Origin: Ignavibacteria bacterium
GTDB taxonomy: Bacteria > Bacteroidota > Ignavibacteria > OLB7
Assembly: GCA_020635205.1 (NCBI GenBank)
Contig: JACKAE010000001.1
Span: 620,001-684,000 of the forward strand
Length of the DNA stretch: 64,000 nucleotides
Reading direction: 5' to 3'
How positions within the stretch are numbered: position 1 is the stretch's first letter; every line of letters begins with the position of its first letter. Below are positions 1 to 7,994 of this stretch, in pieces. The notes beneath the pieces are model-generated. The model was not told where the DNA came from. It was given only the letters and a program-made list of their open reading frames with translations, and made no database searches. Both the position numbers and the translations under genes were made by a program.

Positions 1-172
1 CGTTTCGAATTTGTTTTGGAAACGGTATGTCTACAAGAACATTTCCGTGAATGTGCCCAAGCTCGCGAGTGCCGAGACGGAACTCGGTTCCACCAAAGCG
101 GTGGGGAGCCGTCTCGACACCCGCCCAGCTCGACACAATGTTGACAACCCGTTTATGTGCACCTGCAATCAT
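1..172 (-). CDS. Luciferase-domain (DUF5519-like) protein, C-terminus cut by window edge
   Basis: This partial gene enters on the minus strand at an ATG and runs off the left end with no stop, leaving 57 visible residues. The translation contains the blocks APHRFGGTEFRLG, GHIHG and LVDIPFP, which I recognise from the small 'luciferase domain' family (DUF5519 type). Members are short proteins of uncertain biochemical role and are not shown to be light-emitting enzymes. An in-frame stop lies shortly upstream of the ATG, and AAGGTG sits about 8 bases before it, so the start is well supported. The gene is transcribed in the same direction as the downstream-reading yceI-like gene at 226-789. A strong GC hairpin at 73-116 lies inside this reading frame. 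Confidence 0.75.
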   Translation of the reverse strand, partial: MIAGAHKRVVNIVSSWAGVETAPHRFGGTEFRLGTRELGHIHGNVLVDIPFPKQIRN

Positions 173-225
173 CTTGTTTTCACCTTGTCAACATCCATTG
201 TATATGTAGCTGGAATTTGAGTCCC

Positions 226-789
226 CTACAGGTTTTCACCTGCAAGAACAGCCTGTATATCAACAGTAATCTCCACTTCTTCACTCACCAACAAACCTCC
301 GGTCTCCAGAACTTGATTCCAAGTCAAATCAAAATCTTTACGGTTAATACGTGTACGAGCCTCGAATGCCACGCGTTGGTTTCCCCACGGATCGGTTGCG
401 TGCCCGTGAAACTCCCCTTTGAGAACAACTGATTTGGTAACCCCATGAATTGTCAGATCCCCTTCCATATCAAACTCATCTTCTCCATGAGGAGTGACCG
501 ATCTGCTTTTGAACTCCAACGTTGGAAAGGTTTCTGCCTCAAAAAAGTCTCCAGAGCGAAGGTGGTTATCACGATCACTATTTCCTGTATCAATCGAAGC
601 AGCCTGAATTGTCACCTCAGTCTCAAGTGAAGCCAAGTCTGTTCCATCAAAGTGAACGACGACATTGAAATCTTGGAAAGTTCCCTTTACCTTACTGAAG
701 CCAAGGTGGCGAACCTTGAATCCCACCTGAGAATGCGAAGTATCAACGTGCCACGTTGAAAGGACGGAAGCGGTGCTTGTTGTTGTCAT
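226..789 (-). CDS. YceI family lipid-binding-like protein
   Basis: The 187-residue product matches the YceI family along its whole length. It has the N-terminal W-x-V-D-x-x-H-S block (residues 13-20), the central NSDRDNHLRSGDFFEAE region (70-86), the TIHGVTK strand (113-119) and the C-terminal LETGGLLVSEEVEI strand (161-174). YceI proteins fold as lipocalin-like barrels and bind isoprenoid or other long lipids. Many are periplasmic, but this one has no signal peptide and is probably cytoplasmic, as in many Bacteroidota and Actinobacteria. The length is normal for the family. The physiological ligand cannot be told from the sequence. Confidence 0.9.
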   Translation of the reverse strand: MTTTSTASVLSTWHVDTSHSQVGFKVRHLGFSKVKGTFQDFNVVVHFDGTDLASLETEVTIQAASIDTGNSDRDNHLRSGDFFEAETFPTLEFKSRSVTPHGEDEFDMEGDLTIHGVTKSVVLKGEFHGHATDPWGNQRVAFEARTRINRKDFDLTWNQVLETGGLLVSEEVEITVDIQAVLAGENL

Positions 790-934
790 GACTTTCTCTC
801 TTCAAAATATATTTGTTGGAACAAGTAATTGTGTCCGCGGGAGAACGAAGCGAACAAAATTTTATGGTGCTCGATTATTCGTTGCAACAAATAAAAACGT
901 TTAAGCCTCTTTCGCAGAACAATGAGTATGTCGC

Positions 935-1480
935 CTATTGATCTGCGGTAAGCATGTTTTGTAGTATCAAGGCTATGTGTCGAGCGTCGTCGAGGGCACG
1001 GTGGAGTTTACCTTCGTGAGGGATACCAAGCATGTCGAGTGCTTTCTGCATGGGAACATTCCGTCCAGAAACCTGTTCAACAAAGAGAGGTTTGATGTCG
1101 ACATATTCATCGTCAAACGGGTAGGGAACTCTGTGATAGCGGCAGGAAGAACGAAGCATATAGCGATCAAATTCTCCCCACGAGCAGAATGTGTAGGTCA
1201 ACGGATCCTTCAACCAGTCGACCATCATCCCGAGAGCGTACGGAAAAGTTGGAGCAGTGTCTACTTCTTTTTGGGTGATGCCAGTAAGAGCCGTGCAGTA
1301 ATCACTAAGTTCAGGATAGCGAACTGGGCGGACAAAAGTCTCGAATTCTCCCAGAATTTCGGCTGTTGAGCGGTTAACGATCACACAACCAATCTCTATT
1401 AGCTCTTGATCGGCCCGATTCTCCTCTTCCCAACAAGTAGCTTCAAAATCAATCACTGCAAAGTACGGCTTGCCTGACAT
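935..1480 (-). CDS. DEDDh 3'-5' exonuclease (ERI1/exonuclease X-T type)
   Basis: The product starts MSGKPYFAVIDFEATCWEE. The DFE motif (Asp11, Glu13) is exonuclease motif I, and a C-terminal HRALDDARHIA block supplies the His and Asp of motif III, placing it in the DEDDh group. The internal CSWGEFDRYML fits motif II. The 181-residue length and the LTGIT and W-x-x-D features resemble the ERI1-like single-domain exonucleases that trim RNA or single-stranded DNA. I chose the ATG at 1480 because homologues begin here; a longer reading to 1606 adds 42 residues with no similarity and overlaps the divergent neighbour. The substrate is unknown. Confidence 0.85.
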   Translation of the reverse strand: MSGKPYFAVIDFEATCWEEENRADQELIEIGCVIVNRSTAEILGEFETFVRPVRYPELSDYCTALTGITQKEVDTAPTFPYALGMMVDWLKDPLTYTFCSWGEFDRYMLRSSCRYHRVPYPFDDEYVDIKPLFVEQVSGRNVPMQKALDMLGIPHEGKLHRALDDARHIALILQNMLTADQ

Positions 1481-1580
1481 GGTGATTCGCGTTACATTCC
1501 GAGCGACAAGATAATGACACGTCAAAATACGGAAGGAAGAAGAGAAGACGTTGTCATCAGTATTAACACCGAAAAGAAAT

Positions 1581-2147
1581 ATGAGCATGGCAATTGGTCT
1601 TGGCACAATTCGCGAAGCACTCGAGGAAACATCAGTCGACGCGATCTTTCTGCGTGGGGAAGCAGATACTATCCTTGAACGGGATCGAGCAGTAGAAGAT
1701 CTACAGAAGATCGTTAAGTCGGAACGGGGAGATCATCGGCTGCGCGTTATCGCACAGGAACTTTTGATGATGGCTGGAGAAGAACCGTTAAATAAAATGG
1801 TGCGCGTCTACTGCGAAGCAATTCCGGGTGCGTTCATGCATCAGTGGTGGGGACTTCCGGGTCATCACTTGGGGCGCTTCGGCGAGACTGTTATCAAGTT
1901 CCGCGAGCAGGCTATCCCCTTTCTCGTTGACGAGATGGACAACTCAGATGCACTTACATGCCTGGGACCCGACGCTCCAATTGCACGAGAGAATGAGTAC
2001 TGCGTAGGCGACCTTGCAGCCTATATGGCATGTTTGATTCTTGAGCGTGAATATCCAGATGGAGAAGATCGGGAAACGCGAAATGGTCCTCGCAAAGCAC
2101 TTCAGCAAGAACTGGATCAACTTGCAATTGCAGAAGGGTGGAGATAG
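1581..2147 (+). CDS. Conserved-looking hypothetical protein
   Basis: This 188-residue acidic soluble protein is of unrecognised family and is transcribed divergently from the exonuclease gene. It has no signal peptide or membrane segment. The first half is helical and charged. The middle contains an aromatic patch (FMHQWWGLPGHHLGRFG) followed by a stretch that could bind a ligand. A GDLAAYMACLILEREYPDGE segment near the C-terminus suggests a helical repeat or immunity-type fold, but that is only an impression. The ATG at 1581 is preferred. A TTG at 1551, preceded by a purine-rich run, would add ten residues and is a real alternative. The frame is open throughout with normal codon use. Confidence 0.65.
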   Translation: MSMAIGLGTIREALEETSVDAIFLRGEADTILERDRAVEDLQKIVKSERGDHRLRVIAQELLMMAGEEPLNKMVRVYCEAIPGAFMHQWWGLPGHHLGRFGETVIKFREQAIPFLVDEMDNSDALTCLGPDAPIARENEYCVGDLAAYMACLILEREYPDGEDRETRNGPRKALQQELDQLAIAEGWR

Positions 2148-2355
2148 TGTGGGAAGTTGAGAGTGTGTAGAGAGAAAAGTTGGCAGAGTTCCGTTTTAGA
2201 CTTGGCGTAGAGCATTAGGGCTGGACTGAGAGGAATTGCATTAGAGGGGTCGATTTCTTTCTACAGAGGTTGAGAGCGAAAACTTTTAGACTAATTGTTC
2301 TTTTGCTTGATCGATTCTAATAGTTGGTGTCTCGGATTAGGCTTCGTCACCTCCC

Positions 2356-3750
2356 CTAAGTCAACAACCAAGAAAGAGTAAGTGTCGCCAAGCCGAGGAA
2401 GGTGAGGAAACCACAAACATCGGTAAATGTTGTTGCGATCGGCCCTGAGGAGAGGGCTGGATCGAACTTCAGTTTCCGAAGAAGTAACGGAATAGTAGTT
2501 CCCACAAGACCAGCAACAATTAAGTTTACGAACATTGCCAAGGCGATAAGAATCCCGAGGCGGAAACTGCCCCACATCCCCCAAACTACGAAGCCAGCCA
2601 GCAGCCCTAACACCAGACCATTCATCAACCCCACTGTCACCTCCTTTACCAGAGCGCGCACCTTACTCCCACTTCCAAAATCACCGAGGGCAATACTTCT
2701 AACCATCACAACGATCGACTGAACCGCTGCATTCCCTCCCATGCCAGCAACAATCGGCATCAGTGCAGCAAGTGCCGTGACACGACCGATTGTTCCCTCG
2801 AATTGCGACACCACCATTGAGGCAATAAAGGCTGTACCAAGATTCATGATAAGCCAGGGAAGACGCCGCCGTAAGGAGAGGAAAGCTGGAGTTGAAGGAG
2901 ATTCTTCATCGTCAGTAACACCAACCATGTAGAGAATATCTTCGCTTGCCTCCTCTTCGATAATCTCCGCAATGTCGTCGAATGTGACGATGCCGAGCAG
3001 GTGGTTGTCGTTATCGACAACTGGAACGTGAATCAGATCATATCGCTGCATCAACTGCGCAACTAATTCCTGATCTTCGTCAGCAGTTACAGTGATTACA
3101 TCCCGCACCATAAAAGAACTGACGAGAGTTTGTGGAGAGTGGAGAACTAAGTCCTGAAGGCGGACAAAGGCAACCAGCTTCTCTTCGGCATCAACTACGT
3201 AGAGAACGTAAATGTCGATCTCATACTCACGGACAGCATCACGAATATTTTCGATAGCTGAGGCCACGGTTTCATCTTGTTGAATCGAGACGTAGTCAGT
3301 CGTCATACGACCGCCAGCCGTCTCTTCATCGTAGCGCAACAGCTCTCGAATCTCATCGGTCGACTCGCTGTCAACCTGCTGCATCTGCCCAAGAACCTGT
3401 TCAGCTATCTCATCGGAGAGTTCCGAGATAACATCAGCCGCATCGTCAGGATCAAGCTCATCAACAATCTCGGCGATGCGGGAAGGCCCAAGTTCATCAA
3501 GATATTCCTCACGCTGCTCCTCTGGAAGGTGGAGAACTGTCTCGCCAAGACGATTATCTTCAATGAGGGAAAGGAGTATATGGCGCTCTTCTTCTTGCAG
3601 GTACTCAAGCAAACCAGCGATGTCAGCTGGATGCAAATCGGATAGTCGATCTCGCAAAGCACCATAGTCACCCGATTCGACAAGAGTTTCAATCTCATCG
3701 ATCATTTCGCGCGCTACAGTTGGTATTGTTTGGTTCTCTTGGTGCTGCAT
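2356..3750 (-). CDS. mgtE: Magnesium transporter MgtE
   Basis: The 464-residue protein has the complete MgtE architecture: an N-terminal helical superhelix (about residues 15-135, with the LHPADIAGLLEYL signature), a pair of CBS domains (about 140-265, including HVPVVDNDNHLLGIVTFDD) and five C-terminal membrane helices (about 285-464). MgtE is a homodimeric Mg2+ channel in the inner membrane. The acidic N-domain and CBS pair act as a Mg2+ sensor that closes the pore. The length is typical and the PIVAGMGGNAAVQS segment of the pore region is intact. The ATG at 3750 follows a GGGAGAG ribosome site. The gene stands alone, with an intergenic stretch on either side. Confidence 0.95.
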   Translation of the reverse strand: MQHQENQTIPTVAREMIDEIETLVESGDYGALRDRLSDLHPADIAGLLEYLQEEERHILLSLIEDNRLGETVLHLPEEQREEYLDELGPSRIAEIVDELDPDDAADVISELSDEIAEQVLGQMQQVDSESTDEIRELLRYDEETAGGRMTTDYVSIQQDETVASAIENIRDAVREYEIDIYVLYVVDAEEKLVAFVRLQDLVLHSPQTLVSSFMVRDVITVTADEDQELVAQLMQRYDLIHVPVVDNDNHLLGIVTFDDIAEIIEEEASEDILYMVGVTDDEESPSTPAFLSLRRRLPWLIMNLGTAFIASMVVSQFEGTIGRVTALAALMPIVAGMGGNAAVQSIVVMVRSIALGDFGSGSKVRALVKEVTVGLMNGLVLGLLAGFVVWGMWGSFRLGILIALAMFVNLIVAGLVGTTIPLLLRKLKFDPALSSGPIATTFTDVCGFLTFLGLATLTLSWLLT

Positions 3751-3950
3751 TGAATCTCTCCCGCAAAGAGCGAGGCAAATGTACGGAGATTCGACAAAGG
3801 GTAAGAAAATCAGGAAATTATCCCATCTTTACCTCAATTCGTTGTATAGAGGTTCGTCCTTCCCACTCGATCTTCTAAATCAGAGACAAGGAACAATCAA
3901 CACAATCATACAGTCTACCTTTGCCAAAAGGCAAAGAAGAGAGTCTTTTC

Positions 3951-5414
3951 ATGCGATCAACTATTCTGTTTTCCACACTGTTAATTTTTTCAACTCTCAT
4001 CGGTATCGGGTGTGGTGAGGAGACGACTGGTCCTCCCCCGGTTGTGCTACCAGAACCAGGAGAGGCAATCATCTACTCAAAGCATATCGATCCGATCTTC
4101 CAAAACTCATGTGCCGGAAGTGGATGCCATATTGATGGTGACAATGAAGCGGGGCTTTCACTCAACTCTTGGGATCGAGTAATGGAAGGTTCAGAGTTTG
4201 GAGGTGTTGTTGTTCCCTACAGTGGAGCACGAAGTCATCTCTTTCAACATATCAATACCGACGCGACTCTCGGTCCAACAGTAACCGAGTTCCGAATGCC
4301 TCTCAGCCGTGACCCACTTCCACTTGAACAGATCAAGGCAATCAAACAGTGGATTGACGAGGGAGCAAAGAACGACGAAGGAATAGTTCCTCTGGCTGGG
4401 GAAGAACGTCCACGGGTCTTCGTTACCTGCCAAAGCGAAGATGTTATTTCCGTAGTAGACATTCAGACAGATTTCGTTGCCCGCTATATTGACGTAGGTT
4501 CGCAGCCAAGTCCAGCCACAGTCGAAGCACCTCACAACATCACAATCTCGCCTGATAGACGCTATATCTATATCAACTTGATTTCCTCAGGAGTTGTGGA
4601 AAAGTACGATGCACGAACCTTTAGCAAACTTGGTGAAACTCAGGTAGGACTCTCCCCCGCTCAAATTCGCGTTACGAACGACGGCTCAACTCTCTACGTG
4701 TCGAACTTCGACCTTACGTTTCAACAGGAATTCGTCACGAAGGTAGATGCCATCAATATGACTTCGACGGAGAACATTGATGTTGAGGGGAAAGCACCAC
4801 ACGGCGTAACCTTGAGTAGCGATGAAAGGTTCTTGTATACGATGAATGCTGGGAGTGACGACATCAGTAAAATCGACTTGACAACGAATGAAGTTGTTGC
4901 GCGTATTCCGATAGTTCCCGGTTCTCCCCCAGCTGCAGCCAATGGTGCTGTACACGAGCCGTACCAAGGGGAGATTGCATCGAACGGACAGATGTTTGTC
5001 ACCTGTCGCAAGAGTAAAGAAGTACGTGTAATCGATCTATCAACAGACCAAGTAATTGACAGCATCAGTGTAGGAACTAAGCCTCTGATAGCTGCCTTTA
5101 CTCCCAACGGCAAACAATTCTGGGTTCCAAATCAAGGATCGAATAACATTTCAATCATTGACGTAGAATCACGGCAGGTGATAGCGACAATCGGCGGTAT
5201 CCTTTCGCAACCTCACGGAATTGCTTTCACTTCCGACGGAAAGAAGGCATACGTTAGCTGTGAGAATCAGGCAGGAGGAGAAAACTTACACCACCCGATT
5301 GATGGAACCGAGGTGGTTCCGGGCATCATCTACGTTATCGACGTAGCCACCAGCACGATAGAACAGCAAATTGAGGTTGGAGGATTTGCCGCTGGAATTG
5401 CAATTCGAGAATAG
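3951..5414 (+). CDS. Lipoprotein with cytochrome-c-like domain and YVTN beta-propeller
   Basis: The start at ATG 3951 gives a clean lipoprotein signal with lipobox LIGIGC, so Cys21 would be lipidated. Residues about 38-135 form a c-type cytochrome-like domain with the spacing C54-AGSG-C59-H60. This is CX4CH rather than CX2CH, a spacing seen in some predicted Bacteroidota/Planctomycetes cytochrome domains. The rest is a seven-bladed YVTN/NHL-type propeller with repeats such as SPDRRYIYIN, SSDERFLYTMN and TPNGKQFWVPN. The protein is probably an outer-membrane or periplasmic electron-transfer or surface-binding lipoprotein. A TTG ten codons upstream is possible, but the AGAAGAG ribosome site favours the ATG. 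Confidence 0.85.
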   Translation: MRSTILFSTLLIFSTLIGIGCGEETTGPPPVVLPEPGEAIIYSKHIDPIFQNSCAGSGCHIDGDNEAGLSLNSWDRVMEGSEFGGVVVPYSGARSHLFQHINTDATLGPTVTEFRMPLSRDPLPLEQIKAIKQWIDEGAKNDEGIVPLAGEERPRVFVTCQSEDVISVVDIQTDFVARYIDVGSQPSPATVEAPHNITISPDRRYIYINLISSGVVEKYDARTFSKLGETQVGLSPAQIRVTNDGSTLYVSNFDLTFQQEFVTKVDAINMTSTENIDVEGKAPHGVTLSSDERFLYTMNAGSDDISKIDLTTNEVVARIPIVPGSPPAAANGAVHEPYQGEIASNGQMFVTCRKSKEVRVIDLSTDQVIDSISVGTKPLIAAFTPNGKQFWVPNQGSNNISIIDVESRQVIATIGGILSQPHGIAFTSDGKKAYVSCENQAGGENLHHPIDGTEVVPGIIYVIDVATSTIEQQIEVGGFAAGIAIRE

Positions 5415-5450
5415 AAAGAGAGGAAGTCAAAGTTCACGGTGCAAGAGTTG

Positions 5451-5472
5451 GAGGATAGACAGGGCGATCCTC
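5451..5472 (+). terminator. Hairpin after the cytochrome/propeller gene
   Basis: GAGGAT at 5451-5456 pairs with ATCCTC at 5467-5472, and a T-rich stretch follows. The hairpin lies 37 bases past the stop at 5414 and is probably a weak intrinsic terminator. Confidence 0.4.
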
Positions 5473-5552
5473 TCTCTCATTTTTGAATTTTTACTTGATC
5501 TGAAGAATACCCTCTCCCACTTTTGATCTTTTACTTTTGAATTTGAACTACT

Positions 5553-7976
5553 ATGTCTCTTCGTCTTCAGATTATTCTTCCCCTACTCGCTCTTCTCGGA
5601 AGTGCCAACATATTGGCGCAATCCGGGGATATTCCGGCGAAGAACATAACTCTCTTCGACCACATTGAACCAATCACCAACGCTGATGCAGGAGGGCTGC
5701 ATAATTCCTGCTGGGGTTACGTAGCACCCGATGGGAGAGAGTATGGATTTTTCGGTACACAGGTTGGGGTATATATCATTGACATCACAGAGAAACCGAT
5801 CCATCAGGTTGGATTTATCCCTAGTCCGAAGTCATCCTGGCGGAATATCAAGTTCTACAAAAACTTCGCGTATATCTCAACCGAGAACAGAGATGCGGCA
5901 GCAGGTGCTGGTCTACAGATCGTTGATCTCTCGGATCTACCCGATACAGCCTATCTGGTACGAACAGATACTACGAACTTTATCAGTGCCCACACTCTCT
6001 GGATGGCCGACCACTACCTCTACGCTATGGGAACTCGTGCTGAGGCAGGTGTAAATGGCGGAGCCGTGATCCTCGACTTAGAACCTGACCCTACAAATCC
6101 ACGCCGTGTTGGAGAAGTAGACCCCCACTACTTCCACGATGCCTTTGTTCGGAACGATACATTGTTAGGAGCGGCAATCAATGGAGATGGTGGGGACATC
6201 TACGACATCTCTGACAAAACAAACCCGATCCACCTCGGCACAATCACCTACCCATTTAGTGGCACACACAGTACGGAACTACTCACAGACGGACGATATG
6301 CCGTGACAACTGATGAGGTTGGTTTTACACCGAAGACTCTGAAGGTTTGGGATATTAGTGATCCGGACGACATCGTGAAAGTGGGAGAATACACGCCGAA
6401 CATCGTTGAGACAATTCACAACGCACGTATCCGGGGACGGTACGCCTACATCGCTTGGTACACGGCTGGAGTTCGCATTGTGGACATGGTTGATCCGTAC
6501 CACCCACGCGAAGTTGGCTTCTTCGACACCTATCAGGGACGAGATGGAGGTTTCAATGGTGTGTGGGAAGTTTATCCACACTTCCCTTCAGGGAAAATTT
6601 TAGCAAGCGACCGAAATAGCGGCCTCTACGTTCTGGAGTTCAACGGCGCAAGGGCAGGCTCGATTTCAGGGATTGTACGGGATGCTGTTACAGGTAATCC
6701 AATACCGAACGCTACCGTTGAGGTGACTGGAAAGAGAGATGCCGTAACGAGCAGTAGTGCCGGAGAATACTATATCGGCAGTGTAAATGGTGAGCGTGTG
6801 GAGGCGACAATCTCCCACTTTGGTTATCGACAAGCTCTGCTGAATACCACAGTCGATGGAGATGCTCGCCAAGATATCATGTTAGAACCGATCCCTTTTC
6901 AGACCTTTAGGTTACGAGCAATTGATAGTGAGACAAGCCTTCCAATACCTGATTTTTCTTATACAGTCGACCGAGAAATAGAACCAGTAAAGGTAAACGG
7001 AGAAGAGACAGAGGTTGCCCTGCCGGTTGGAGTACAATACTCACTGATTGTTGGCAAGTGGGGGTATCAGATAGGCCGAAGAATGATTACTCTGGATGAG
7101 AATACTGAAGAGATTACCGTAGAACTCTTTCCCGGCTATCAAGATGATGCTACGCTCGACTTAGGGTGGAGTTTTGAATCACCAACTGACAACGCTGTTA
7201 CTGGCAGATGGAATCGACTCCGTCCCTACCTCGGCTATCCAAACTCTGACTGGGTGCATCCTCCAACCGATCCGGCTGGAACAGACAGCAGAATATTCTT
7301 TACCGGCCAGCCCCCTCTCTTCGCCCCTCCTGAGCGTGGGGACATCAACAGTGGAAGAACAACCCTCACTTCCCCAACAATGAATCTCAGAGGATATAGC
7401 GACCCGATAATTGTATTCGATCGTTGGTATGTGGAGTATGCTCGGGACACAGTATTGGATTCACTGGTTGTAGAACTTTCAAACGACAATGGTTCTACGT
7501 GGAAAAAAGCATACACCGAAGTGAAGAGCACATCTGGTTGGAAGCGCGTTGTGATTTTTCCCCGCGACTATATCGGACTGACTGAACAGGTGCAAATTCG
7601 CCTTCGTGCATCAGATACGTTAGGGAACATCTTAGTTGTAGCAGGCATGGACAACTTCGAAGTGATCGATAGAGTTTTTTCGGGGGTTGACGAAGAAAAG
7701 GAGAAGTCCAGCAACATCGAGAGCCTAAACATCACAATTCTTCCGAACCCTGCAAGTAGCGAAGATCAGGCGTTCCTCCACCTGAGTGGAACAGGAGAGA
7801 ACCTTCGAGTAGAAATAATCAACACACTCGGAGAAGTGGTGGCAATACCCTACGACGACTTTCTCCCTCAAGGGAATCACACTCTCCCCTTAACCGGCAA
7901 CCTGCAACCGGGATGGTACATCGTCCGCGTTGTTGCAGGCCACCGGGTGGGTGTAGGGAGATGGGTGATGAGGTGA
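5553..7976 (+). CDS. Secreted LVIVD-repeat protein with T9SS sorting domain (choice-of-anchor B type)
   Basis: The 807-residue exported protein has a signal peptide ending near residue 22. Residues about 25-370 carry LVIVD-type propeller repeats (VGVYIIDIT, AGLQIVDLSDL, GGDIYDISD, LKVWDISD, AGVRIVDMVD), the pattern of 'choice-of-anchor B' surface proteins. A carboxypeptidase-regulatory-like beta-sandwich follows (about 373-450, GSISGIVRDAVTGNPIPNATV), then a beta-rich region containing DNGSTWKKAY. The last ~80 residues form a type A T9SS C-terminal sorting domain (ILPNPASSEDQAFLHLSG to the GWYIVRV end). The protein should be carried over the outer membrane by the type IX system and attached at the surface. 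Its ligand or activity is unknown. Confidence 0.85.
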   Translation: MSLRLQIILPLLALLGSANILAQSGDIPAKNITLFDHIEPITNADAGGLHNSCWGYVAPDGREYGFFGTQVGVYIIDITEKPIHQVGFIPSPKSSWRNIKFYKNFAYISTENRDAAAGAGLQIVDLSDLPDTAYLVRTDTTNFISAHTLWMADHYLYAMGTRAEAGVNGGAVILDLEPDPTNPRRVGEVDPHYFHDAFVRNDTLLGAAINGDGGDIYDISDKTNPIHLGTITYPFSGTHSTELLTDGRYAVTTDEVGFTPKTLKVWDISDPDDIVKVGEYTPNIVETIHNARIRGRYAYIAWYTAGVRIVDMVDPYHPREVGFFDTYQGRDGGFNGVWEVYPHFPSGKILASDRNSGLYVLEFNGARAGSISGIVRDAVTGNPIPNATVEVTGKRDAVTSSSAGEYYIGSVNGERVEATISHFGYRQALLNTTVDGDARQDIMLEPIPFQTFRLRAIDSETSLPIPDFSYTVDREIEPVKVNGEETEVALPVGVQYSLIVGKWGYQIGRRMITLDENTEEITVELFPGYQDDATLDLGWSFESPTDNAVTGRWNRLRPYLGYPNSDWVHPPTDPAGTDSRIFFTGQPPLFAPPERGDINSGRTTLTSPTMNLRGYSDPIIVFDRWYVEYARDTVLDSLVVELSNDNGSTWKKAYTEVKSTSGWKRVVIFPRDYIGLTEQVQIRLRASDTLGNILVVAGMDNFEVIDRVFSGVDEEKEKSSNIESLNITILPNPASSEDQAFLHLSGTGENLRVEIINTLGEVVAIPYDDFLPQGNHTLPLTGNLQPGWYIVRVVAGHRVGVGRWVMR

Positions 7977-7994
7977 GGTTATCAACTCTCACTT

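Noticed and set aside
73..116. Strong GC hairpin (CGAGACGG/CCGTCTCG with inner CCACC/GGTGG) as a possible RNA gene or terminator
   Set aside because: It lies inside the luciferase-domain reading frame, which explains the base composition.
935..1606. Longer exonuclease reading from 1606
   Set aside because: The added 42 residues show no family similarity and overlap the divergent neighbour; ATG 1480 fits homologues.
2148..2355. Possible tRNA or small RNA in the gap after the unknown gene
   Set aside because: No cloverleaf-type arms or T-loop sequence could be found.
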